From positions 813,501-877,500 of the forward strand of contig NC_088310.1 in NCBI RefSeq assembly GCF_910592395.1: DNA of 64,000 nt, in the 5' to 3' direction. Of the stretch, positions 18,424-29,095 are shown piece after piece (the stretch's first letter is position 1; every line of letters begins with the position of its first letter). This stretch comes from Lineus longissimus (taxonomy: Eukaryota; Nemertea; Pilidiophora; Heteronemertea; Lineidae). A program made the translations under genes and the position numbers. A model generated the notes under the pieces. It saw only the letters and a program-made list of their open reading frames with translations. It did no database searches and was not told the DNA's origin.

Positions 18424-21400
18424 ATGTCCCATATTGCCAGTTTCCTGTTGCTGCTGCTCACCGCCAGCGTCACTCAGGGAAGTAAGTCCTGTTTTGACGC
18501 ATTTTTTGTCCCCGACTTTCTCTTGTGTTCAGATCGTCACGGATTTCTATGGTAGGGGACGGACATTGGGGTGTGGGGACGTAATAAACGTTGTCCTCAG
18601 ACAAACATCATCATCATCGTCATTTTAGCGTCTTGGCCCAGACTTGGGCTTTGTCTCGACTCCACCTCTTGAATGGTATCTTATCATTACAACATATGTC
18701 ATCCAAACCATAATCTTACCGTGTTTATTGGTTGGGCCAAATGTTGGAATTGTCATTCAGGAGTTTTGCAATACACGTACCAACATTTTTGAATGTCTGC
18801 AATACTGTACGGTACTTTAGGACCAAATGTCGCCGTTTCCCTTTCAGTTCTTCTCGGTGGCCAATGCAGCAGCCACATTGCTTGTAACTATGACGACAGC
18901 AGTCCGGTGCCAGGGTCCAAGTGCACCTCTACCGATCCTGGAAACCCGGGCACATGCATATGTGGCATCGATTTCTACGGCGAGACTGGCTGGGACAAGT
19001 GCTTCCAAGGTAAGAGAAAGAAGTAGTCCTCCAAATGACATCACCAATGCTACCAAGTTTCTGATCACAACCTCTTAATTTCCGCTTCCACCATGTCAAC
19101 AATTGGCTGCTGAATAATCAAACAGCAATTGATGGCTGATTTTGATTGGACGATGATGCCGTAATCGGTGATGAAGACTGAACCCAATATTGACGTTGAT
19201 CATGAGAGGAGAAGATATGGAATCATAGATTCTTCAAATCTAGTCAATCATCTTTTTTCCTGCAGACAACTTGAAAAAAAATATACTTCTGAAGCGAAGT
19301 TAAAAGATTGTCCACTGGCACCCTTTCATAGCTTTGCTCTAGGGTATTGTCCTGACCAGACGGAGGGATCCAACATGTCCACGTAACGCCAAACATAATT
19401 CCTTTACAGGGGAGCTGGATAAGGACTGTTCCAGTATGTCTGACGGAGATGCTTATTGCCAAACAGGTGATCCAAACAGCTTCTGTGACGCTGGCAGGTG
19501 CGACTGCCAGAGCGGTTACTACGTCGAGCAGACGTGGGCAGGACGTCTCGTCTGCACGCCAGGTAAGTCCAGTAGTGTGACTTTGGATGGATTTTAGACC
19601 AAGTGAATCTGTCTTTGGCCAGGAGTCAACACAATCGACTCATGTTGCTCAATTGGTTTTGGTCTTATTTGCTGGTCCTAACCTTGATACCAGGTCCAAG
19701 ATATCTTACGTTTCATACAAACGGTCATAGAGCTATCGAAGCCAAGGAAGTGTCATACAGCTCAGCGTCGGTCTAACTTACGAAGATCGGAATGTACGAG
19801 TCCGCCATGCCCCATCGTGTCCGAGCGGGGTCGTCTGCTATTTAACTTTGTCTCATTCTTGCTTTCTGTAGTTGAGGTGGGTGCACCGTGCGATCCCAGT
19901 GAGGCAGCGACGTCTGACCAGCTCTGCCAGATCCGAATGACCGGAGGAGTCTGTCAAAGCGCATCGGAGACCTGCGAATGTCCACCGGACAAAGTGTTCG
20001 TGTCGACCACCTCGACTTGCCAGAAGTTTCTGCTCTCTGCCGAATGTCAGGCGTGCCGGAGCAGCGGAGGTCTGTGCTGGGCTCTGGGGACCAGTGACAC
20101 ACCGGAGGGGTGCGAATGTTCCTTGAATAAGGAGGCGAGCGGCGATCCTCTCACGACTGGATGTGACATTGGACTAGGTAAATTCACACCTGCACCTTCA
20201 TCATAGCGACCCGGCCTGGGCAAGTCAAGTTCTTCTCTCTTTATGATGCTATCTCAAACCTGAACTGATTTCACCGATAACTGTTACTTGCGACTCACCA
20301 CAGTCCGGGACCGTATTGACGTTTCGGGGGGCCGAATCTCGCGCCAAAAGTAAAGTAATGAGTTGATCTGTGTTTCCAATTTTGGTAAAATCCGATTACT
20401 CTTTTTTTCCAGCGGATATCGGCGACTTCTGTGAGCTGTCTGGGAACGTGGAGTGTTCGCCTGAGCACAGCGTATGCAGACATGGGGCTGACCTCTCCGG
20501 CAGATATACTTGCTCATGTGAGCCAGGATACACCCCTGTGAAAGATGGCCTGGACGACTTAGGAGAAACAAAGTGTTGTAAGCAAATTTTTCACTGGATC
20601 ATTATTTTATAGGCTTGGTAGCCAATCTTTGAATTAAGACCAGTGACTCATCAGTGAGTCGTTTTGTTTCAGACAAGACACTTTCTCCCTCCACGGATCC
20701 AACTTGCACAAATTGCGTGATGAATGAAGGAGAATGTTATGACGTGGACGAAGACGGTGTCCGCGACGGGTGTGTCTGTCCCCTGACCAAGTCAAGCAGT
20801 CTTCCCCATGATTACAGGACGGACTGTGACTCCACCGATTGTAAGTGAAACACTGGTATAGGTTTTGGCACCGCCTGTTCCCGGTATTAACGGGAAAATA
20901 CGCTATATTGGTTACCGGTTGGTGAGGTCAGGGACGAGCTCCCTAAACTAACTTCCTTAACTCCACTGAGTCGATAGAGCGGAGTGGTCGTTCTGTCGAA
21001 TTACTCCAATATTTCATTTGTTGAGCCCCAAATGAATTGAGACGTCACCCTCTCAGCCACGTTGGTTTCAGGGGCACCATGGCAGCTTTCAGCTCTGGTG
21101 CGAGCCCATTCAGATCTGTCGTCTGCGTAATCGTGCGGCTGGTTCGCTCATTGAGCATTTCCATTAAAGGGGGATGTACATGTTCGTGCTTGCTGCTCTT
21201 ATTTAGAAGCATCCTGTCCATATCATCGCCATTCTGTATCTGTAGGATTTTCCTTTCAGTTGAAGTGACATGTTCAACGAACACAATGACCCTGACCTAC
21301 GATCCCCACAACAGCACACAGTATGGCTCAGACATGTCCGACAGTATCATGAACGGGGATTCGGCCATCTATATTCAAGGTCACCTTGGTACGGACCCGT

Positions 21401-24400
21401 GCGTCTTTGAATATGACTACGGAAGGTGGGGCCTGACTTTGTCTTTGGTTGACGACTTTACGGTCTGCGGCTTGGTAACAAGATTTCCTGATGTGAGTAT
21501 TCCAAGTCTTACGGACAAGACACAAGAAACCCTATGTTTGGTATATCGATACTGACATCATACCATTACAAGCAAATGACTTTTATGAGTCATTGACTCC
21601 AGGAGAATCCACTCTTAAATGCATCTGAATTATCTGTAGGCCATTCAGAAAGGATCGTAAATACTAAACTAAGAGTTTACTCATTAACTCTCATTATCCT
21701 TCTCCATACACATTCCCTTCTTCTTACTCATCAAGTACCAACAATGCCAGCTCCTTCTCCTTACACATTCCCTTCCATTTACTCATCTGGTAAAAACTAT
21801 GCCAGCTCCTTCTCCTTACACATTCCCTTCCATTTACTCATCTGGTAAAAACTATGCCAGCTCCTTCTCCTTACACATTCCCTTCCATTTACTCATCTGG
21901 TAAAAACTATGCCAGCTCCTTCTCCTTACACAATCCCTTCCATTTACTCATCTGGTAAAAACTATGCCAGCTCCTTCTCTTTACACAGTCATGCCCTTCT
22001 TTTTTTCTTCACCACAAACAAACCTTGTAAGGCCTTGCTGGCCTATGCATCCATATTGGAGGAATTCCATATTTAGACTGTAATGTGTCATCAAGCGTCG
22101 CCAGTCGAAAGTATCTACAGAACAAAAACTTAACAAATACCACGAAGTTTTTACAATCAGTCTTTCTGTATGGCGGGATAAGACGGACAACAGGCATGAC
22201 ACTGTAATGGTATTTCACCTGTACTGATACAACTCTCTGTCTCCTTTCAGCCGAACATGATATCGTATCAGAACTGGATCACGCTGAAGATCGCTACCAG
22301 CCACGGCCACCAGTTTGTTAAGTTCCACGCTTACTGTGACTACGACGTCATCGCGAGAACCATGACCGAACGGGTCGATATTATGGGGTAAGTCGAACAT
22401 TGCAAGAAATCCATTAATTAAATCCGAATTTCAGTGACGCGGGAACAGATCTGAGGTTAATGTGACCTAAACTGTTTATTTCGCATTGAGATTTTGTTCT
22501 TCGGCTTTCTCATTTGTTTCTGATGCAGTTATAAAACTTGTATTCGAAGTGCGTCGATGTTGTGACAATGTCTGGTATCTGTGCCTAACCTTAACATAAC
22601 ACACATTCAGGCTTGCTTGATTAGAATCCCAAACATCCATTTTTAGGGTGGCTAACACAGCATCTGAAGGCATGAGCCTCTCACCTACCGTCACAATGAA
22701 CGTCTACGACCAGTTCGCCCGTGATGCAAGTCAGTTTGGAATGAGGATTGGACAACCAGCACAACTGGTCATCAGGATGACTGATGACGTCAGCGTGTAC
22801 TCAGCCCTGAGACCTGATGTCTGCCTGGCTTCGAGTAACCCCGAGTTGAATAACCCAAGCACAGGCACTCTGTTGATGCTTTTCGAAGAGTAGGAACGCT
22901 ATACTTGGCAATATCGTTTGATAACAACAGAAATATCCGTACAATCAGATTACATTCGAAGCTAAATTGTCTGAAGATACAAGCTCAAGTTTTTGACATG
23001 TCTGGTTATTGCAAATTCTGTCACCAGATGGTATACAAAATGTAACGAATATTCCTTGTCGATTAACGTCAGTTGCTAATGATGTGACGAGGTGTCACTC
23101 TTTGCAGAGTATAATCACCTGGCTTAAAAACACGTCAGACGATATCTCTTCGTTTATTTGCCTATTGCTGCAAACTCGTTCAGGAGCCATGACGTTCAAT
23201 TGGTTTGAAACCCTTACAATGAAACGGCTCAATGCAGTTTTGTGCCGGGGGGGGGAGGGCGTCACGGGGAAGTCGCCACGGCTCCTGGCTGTTTTACTGT
23301 ACCATTGCGTTTTAAGTATGTCCGCCAATTCATATTCGTTCCCCGTTCATAACAACTGCTTTTGCTTGTCTCACTAGATGTCCTTTGGAAAATGGGCCAA
23401 TATCAGCTTGGAATACGTTTCACCATCTGCCAGATAACAAGAAGATAAGTCAAACTGGACTTTTTCCAATGCTGCAGTTCGACAAGTCTGATTTCGTCTA
23501 CTTCCACTGCGCTGTCAGGGTGTGCCGAGACAATGCTAATTGCGAAGAGGTAGGTAGCGAAAACCAACCATTTCTTCTTCTCGGTTATGAAACAATATTT
23601 ACAATCAGCGACAGCCAGATTCTATGCTGACATCAATCAATAGCGGACCCGACGTCGTGCTCAGCATGCCAGGCCACTGATGGCGTTGTCTGATAACTGA
23701 ACATGGAACTGTTGAAGTAATCCTGTGTCCGAATTGACGGACATTCTTCGCTGTCAACAACAGAGACTAAATGGTACTGATGATAGAATGTGGCTGGGTT
23801 CGGAACGTTTAGTTAGATCTAGGGGGACTATTTTTAGCACGGAGGCGGGACCCTTCTTGTATACCAGATGTTTTCAATATACCCCGCCTCTCTATAATTA
23901 TACACATCACGTAGGAGTGAAAAATCTTAATCTCGGGATCGAATCGGATTTAAACACTGAGTACTATCTCATTGCACATCTCTTCTGTTATTCAGCCAAC
24001 ATGCGAAGAAAGGAAGAAGCGTTCAGTTGAGATGTCCAGGGTTCAATCACATGGTGGCGCGGAGGGGCCTGATGAGGGTGGGTGGCAGAGCGTACGGAGC
24101 GCACCAATCAGACTCGTCCTCGAAGAAACCGATGTCGTCATGGGTGACGACAGTGAATCATTGGCAGAACAAGGTACGACCTTTGTCTTTAACTCAACTC
24201 TGCCATTTTTTTATCAGTACCAGTGTCCTCAAATTGCCATCCCGCAAATCTGTCTTCAGATAGTTCCTCATATCCTCAAAAACATAATGTAAAACTCTGT
24301 GTGGTGTCGCACGAATTTCAATGCGAAAGCATCGCGACGTCTCTGGACCGATTTTATAGTCCTGTTCACGCTCAGTCTTCTGAAATAATAGTTTTCCCCA

Positions 24401-24930
24401 TATTGCAGTCCCCTTTCCCGTATCAACCACTTTGACTCATGCTATCCCATTCGCAGTGTTACATAAAATATCCTTTTCATCTCGTGTCTCGTCCCCCCTC
24501 GGTCTCATCCAAGTTTCTCTTTTCATTTCCAGTTTGCATTGCTGGGCGATGCCTCTCCAAAGAAACAGCCCTGGGAATCATCATCGGCGTGGTCGTATTC
24601 TGTATCTTTTCCCTCTGTGCCATAAGCGTGACTATCTACCACATCGTCGTCAAGCGCCGGAAAGATGGGACATCATCATCTGGTGGTTCTGATAGTCAAT
24701 CTGGCTACGGAGCCTGCTCAACCACCAGGAGCAACTTCTACAGATCGGACATCAACGGGGAACGGAGCATTGATGTGTCCGTGCTGAAACGTCTTCCCAA
24801 TGAGTACTCCTGGCATGAGACGGGTAGTGACATCGTCCCAGACTATGACGAGACTGATAGTATTTATCATCCGTCCCAATTCAGACATCACATGAGGGAC
24901 CCTTATTACGACTCCTACAGTGAATTGTAA
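18424..24930 (+). CDS. EGF-like/ZP-domain type I transmembrane protein with furin site
   Basis: Twelve exons: 18424-18481, 18848-19009, 19410-19562, 19872-20177, 20413-20577, 20673-20840, 21260-21492, 22251-22387, 22647-22889, 23378-23549, 23996-24173 and 24533-24930. They total 2373 nt, or 790 residues, all phases consistent. Residues 1-19 are a signal peptide. Residues 20-337 form six Cys-rich EGF-like or EGF-derived modules, roughly one per exon. A zona pellucida domain follows (about 338-600, starting VEVTCSTNTMTLTY), then a dibasic RKKR|S furin site near residue 608, as in ZP proteins released to polymerise. A transmembrane helix lies near 672-697 before a 90-residue cytoplasmic tail rich in Ser and Tyr. 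It is probably an apical extracellular-matrix or cuticle protein. The exon 9 donor (GA|GTAGGA) is weak. No one-to-one orthologue recognised. Confidence 0.88.
21697..21990. repeat. 55-bp tandem repeat in a ZP-gene intron
   Basis: About five copies of a 55-bp unit containing CCAGCTCCTTCTCCTTACAC and TTTACTCATCTGGTAAAAAC; the first is degenerate and the inner ones nearly identical. It lies inside the intron separating the exons 21260-21492 and 22251-22387 of the ZP domain. Confidence 0.9.
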
Positions 24931-25197
24931 CTAATGCGTCCACCTTGTGAAGGTCATCTTTACGGCAGTTGCGGCAGTTGTTCATTGCGAAATCTGAACT
25001 TGGGACCATGCAGTGTCTTTGAAGACAAAGGTACAACCATGTAATGCGAGTATTGTTCCACAGTTTGGAGATTTCACTGCAGCCACGCAGCTCTTGTAGA
25101 GAGTGACGAGTTCTAATGTTATGTTGTTCTATGTGAAAATTATTGGCACTTGAGAATTGAGTTGTTTTCACAAAATGCTGGGTTTTTTTAGAAATGA

Positions 25198-25307
25198 CAA
25201 TGGCTGATATCAATAAAGTCAAGCAAATGCTACTTGAATTTTGTACAGAAAGGGTTAGTGTGAATGTAGTTTAAGATAAAAGCATTTGCTAGTCTTATCA
25301 CCCAATG
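25198..25307. mobile_element. MITE family 1, copy 1
   Basis: A 110-bp element whose ends are inverted copies: left CAATGGCTGATATCAATAAA, right (inverted) CATTGGGTGATAAGACTAGC, continuing through AGCAAATGC. A second copy is at 54821-54946 with better-preserved arms. No coding capacity. It lies in the 3' UTR of the ZP gene. Confidence 0.8.
25212..25217 (+). terminator. Polyadenylation signal AATAAA within MITE
   Basis: The first canonical AATAAA after the ZP-gene stop that I noticed, about 280 bases downstream. It is part of the MITE left arm, so the transposon may have supplied the poly(A) signal. A GT-rich stretch follows within 40 bases. Confidence 0.5.
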
Positions 25308-26649
25308 CATGTATGATACTTTGGTTGAGTTTTTGAAAACTGCCCAATGCCATGATCGTTGAATGAACGCTGTTTGAATGAACGCAATGCTTTAGTTTTC
25401 AATGGATGAGGGAGGCTTTGACTCTAATTCGCACATGTTTGGATACTGAGCGAGCAAATGCCATATCAGGGACTATAAACACCGATAACGCTGCCAGTGT
25501 ACAAGTTGTGCACCACTATTCTTTTGCTACACCAGTTGTTATTTTAATGTCACTCTCTTTGTTTGCCTGTTAGTGTCACACTATGTTAGTCTATTGCTGT
25601 TTGCTGAATAATCAGAAGAGTTTTACAACAACACATTGGTTTGTTCCTTGTGTACATGTACCTGCACACCCGCAGTATGCCCTCAGGTCCAATTTAGTCT
25701 ATGATTCCAAAGAGTGTAATGGTATGTTGTTTAGTTGCGGAATGTCATTAATTTCATAAATACCTAAATATATTCTAATATAAGCATAGATACAGACTTC
25801 GCGCAGTGATATGGTTGCTCATGATAGATATTCTCCCAGCAAGACACAGTCAAGTCCATGACGGACTGTGGCTATCTGCGAACAAACCGCAACGGTATTA
25901 TCGATCGCTTCTGTAGCCTCGTTGTTCCGATTTCTAAACCTGCCTGATGAGAACAATTTGGCCACCAGTGTCCTTCACAATACTACTTTTCTCGCCGCGA
26001 AGGCATCACTAATTCATGACTAATATGAAGCAAGATGCCGATGTGAAGGTAAAGTTAGTCCCCGTCTATAGTCCTATTCTATTGTTAAATGATTGTTCAG
26101 GCATTTATAGCTCGGGAAGGAATGCCCTAAGATACGGTCATGGATAGAACCTTTTTTGGATCTGACTTCAACAACTCGGTGAAACTGACGATTTTCAGTG
26201 TTTCCGTTTTTGAGTGTTTCCTCTCATTGTTGGAACGCTGGAAGACAGACTGGCACGTTTTTCTTTGTTTCCCATTCAAAAGTCAAGGTCTCTCTAGTTG
26301 TCTAATTGTATGGTAAACTAAGTTATGGGGAACATGACTTAATCAACAGAGACTTACTACGGAGAATGCAAAATCTTTATAATACTTATTGATGCGTACA
26401 ACCTTTACAGCACTGCAATAATGGCCTTTTTTGTATGTTTCAATAAAAATATTCCCTATACGTGCACAATAACCATGAAAATCCGTATACGTCTGCAATA
26501 ACTGAAAGAGTGTACAAAAACCCGGGAGCAAAGATATGCATTTTTGATTTGGATAACCGTTTTTGGGACACCCTGTAGTGACTGACGTGGTGACACTCTA
26601 CCGCATCACCTGCCATTAATGTTTGTATAGATCTATAACAAAATATTAC

Positions 26650-26836
26650 CTTAAACAGCTGGCAATGACAATGCCTCCACACATGAAATACAGGAATAAT
26701 GAAGAAGCACAAGACATACATTGGCAGGAGGCAGAATAAAGACGATACAGTCCAGACAATCGAGACTCCTGTGCACTCCATTTCGCCATCCTGATCGTCT
26801 TTCCTCCTCTTATTGGACGAGGCCGGTCCACTGCGT
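26650..26836 (-). other. Possible exon, partly MITE-derived, encoding a hydrophobic segment
   Basis: Minus-strand sequence between a plausible acceptor (TTCTCCAG|ACGCAG) and donor (TTTAAG|GTAATA) reads a basic segment (NKRRKDDQDGE) then a hydrophobic stretch around VSSLFCLLPMYVLCFFIIPV. Its phase would join a cryptic donor (CCAAT|GTGAGG) at the end of the p24 gene upstream, replacing its last residue. The 5' half is MITE family 2 copy B, so exonisation of a transposon or pure chance are both possible. Confidence 0.25.
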
Positions 26837-26847
26837 CTGGAGAACAT
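26761..26847. mobile_element. MITE family 2, copy B
   Basis: Arms GACTCCTGTGCACTCCATTT and, inverted, CCAGACGCAGTGGACCGGCC around a core containing CATCCTGATCGTC, shared with copies A, C and D. It overlaps the possible exon at 26650-26836. Confidence 0.6.
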
Positions 26848-27676
26848 CATTATCAAGAACAAATAAAGACTACTCTTTATCTATTCTTGCTATTATAGAC
26901 TTTTACACCAGGTGCTACAATGACATATCAACTTTAGATATCCAGTAGGCCTACATGCAGGTAGAGGTTGGTGTCCATAAATATAACATTACCCGGTGTG
27001 AAAGCTAATTTAACCTCATAGAGAATAAAATTATAAACTAATTAATCAGCTACACGCCTAATATGTATGGATACAATGTAATATACTATTAACAAAATGA
27101 CATTACACTGTGTACAATGCCACAAATAAAATACCTAGACCAACAATGTACAGTAACACAAAAATATGACACTCTAGCAGAAAGGTCATGTAACAAGGCA
27201 TAATGTGACCACTCAATTAAGGGAGCCGTCCTCATATTAACATGATTAAGCAAGACAACGGATCAATTAACTGAGCGGCCACAGTGAGAGTATCGTTCAG
27301 TTATCCATGATGACTGAGCTGACGACTTTGATGGATGACATTTTTTTGTGGTGATTGCACTAATCAGTTGCTAAATTCAAATCCTGTCACCATTACCATG
27401 CCCTTCTCCAATCCAAAAAAGTGTACTTTACTCTCTCTGAATAGGATGAAAATATGAATGAAAGTTCCTTTCGTTATACCTGGCCATGTGCCACAGACGA
27501 TTCGGGATGATAGGATTGGGCCTTATCTCCTCCATGGTCAAAACTCCTCCCCGAATAGACTTCAAGATAAAATGTCCGTCCAAAAAACCGTTTCTTTGTT
27601 TGAAGACACATGCTTTCATAAAAACGACGGACTGATCCCCTGCAGATCAATGGGTAGTGATGAGATCGCTTCCTCC

Positions 27677-28417
27677 TCACATTGGAGACACAAAAACATT
27701 GGTGGCTGGTTTGATGGTGGAGCTTTTCGGCGTATTAAACAATCTCCTCAAAAGGTAAACCTGTCCAAATCCTATGACCACAATGCAGACAAGAATTGTA
27801 ACAGACATATAGTTTACTTTTGAATTCAAGTCAAATGCAACCCAAATACCCTCATAGACTTGCGCCTTATGTTCCGTTTGGGATTCCGCGATGTCTGAAA
27901 GATGTTCATGGATTTCACCAAGAATCGTCTCAATCAGTGTCTGCGCCTTGGGGACAGGTTTTTTTCCAGCCTCAGACTCCAGGGGTTCAGGGTGGACAGG
28001 CGTCAGAATGAAGAACACAGACTTATGCGAGAAGCTTGAGAACTTATTGCTGAAGCAAAATGAAAATAATCCCTTTTTGATGGTAATCTCTGAATGGTCG
28101 TAGTGTTTCTTCTTCATCTGATATTCAATGGCTTTCGTCCCCATGTTTTTCACCTCAATGTCCACGTCGTTGTTGCCGCCGCGGACCACACGAAAGGCGA
28201 AGAGCCATTTCGCGGTTTCCTTGAACTCTTGGTAGAAACAGAACTCCTCTCCATCTGGTAGCTCAAAGGTCTGCGTGCCACCCATGAATGTGGCGCGCTC
28301 TTTCGTATATGGGGCAGTGTCATTTTCATTTCCGCCTCGGACAACTGCACAGAGTAAAATTAGACACCACGTTGCTACCCGCAAGCGTCGGTACTCCACT
28401 GGAACAACCTGCTTCAT
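27677..28417 (-). CDS. p24/TMED family cargo receptor, TMED6-like tail
   Basis: A single coding exon of 246 residues. Residues 12-28 are a signal peptide, followed by a GOLD domain (about 48-138) with the conserved cysteines C60 and C121 in EEFCFYQEF and LFSFCFSNKFSSFSHK. A helical coiled-coil stretch covers about 155-200, with one transmembrane helix at about 203-224 and a short cytoplasmic tail. p24 proteins cycle between ER and Golgi and load or shape COPI/COPII vesicles. The tail (YLLRRLFNTPKSS) lacks a C-terminal KKxx motif and a clear FF pair, and resembles the LKRLFNVP tail of vertebrate TMED6. A non-coding 5' exon is implied by an acceptor (TTTCTCCAG) at 28437 just upstream of the ATG. 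A cryptic donor overlaps the stop codon. Confidence 0.9.
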   Translation of the reverse strand: MKQVVPVEYRRLRVATWCLILLCAVVRGGNENDTAPYTKERATFMGGTQTFELPDGEEFCFYQEFKETAKWLFAFRVVRGGNNDVDIEVKNMGTKAIEYQMKKKHYDHSEITIKKGLFSFCFSNKFSSFSHKSVFFILTPVHPEPLESEAGKKPVPKAQTLIETILGEIHEHLSDIAESQTEHKAQVYEGIWVAFDLNSKVNYMSVTILVCIVVIGFGQVYLLRRLFNTPKSSTIKPATNVFVSPM

Positions 28418-28437
28418 CTTAGAGACTCAATATAGAC

Positions 28438-29095
28438 CTGGAGAAATGAAAAAATGGATAAATCTGGAGACCAATTTCAACACTGCTTACACATATCCAC
28501 GTATAAGCATCCACTGCATTTCCATATGCTGATTGCACCGGTAGGCCCTGCTTATGGGAAGCCTGTACAACTTCAATGAACGCGCCACGTGTACTGAAAA
28601 TCGATTAACCATCGCACCGGTTTCTAGCCCAGCTGTTTAGACAGCCATTGATGGACTTAAATTTTATCGTGTATTATGCAAATTATAAAGTGATGCTTTA
28701 TGTGCACAAACCATATAACCCAACTTTTCGGCTATCATATAACTATAAAAAAGAAGACCATGCGTTTCTTTGCAATTTCACCCTTAACTCAGTCAAAGAC
28801 CATCACGAGGAAATCAGGGGGACAAGACATTCAAGTCACAAGCTTCTTTGATGTGACTGGTCCTGAAGCTACTAAATGAGACAGGCATTACAATCATGTA
28901 GTTATCGCACTTTAGCTTACACTTAATCATATTCGCAAAATCATCACTGAAGCTGGATAGGGGCGGTACGGACAAAATGAGACATATGCACATCCTCGTG
29001 CTAGCAGACGGATTTAGCAGACGGAAAGTTCCGCCTGGTGTCGAGATTGTCAATCAATTATGCGAGCGGTCACGTGACAAAACCAATTGTCGAAA
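28438..29095. other. Divergent promoter region between p24 and PRDM genes
   Basis: The p24 gene runs left and the PRDM gene right from this 0.66-kb region, so the two 5' ends face away from each other. Part of it is a p24 5' UTR intron. No TATA box is obvious. Confidence 0.45.

Larger units (their letters stand above)
24931..27676. other. ZP-gene 3' UTR and spacer
   Basis: The 3' UTR runs to at least 25,217, where AATAAA lies inside a MITE (25198-25307). Beyond this the sequence is non-coding apart from a possible minus-strand exon at 26650-26836. A CAGGGTGTCCCAAAAA motif (minus strand, near 26,575) resembles a transposon terminus. Confidence 0.5.
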
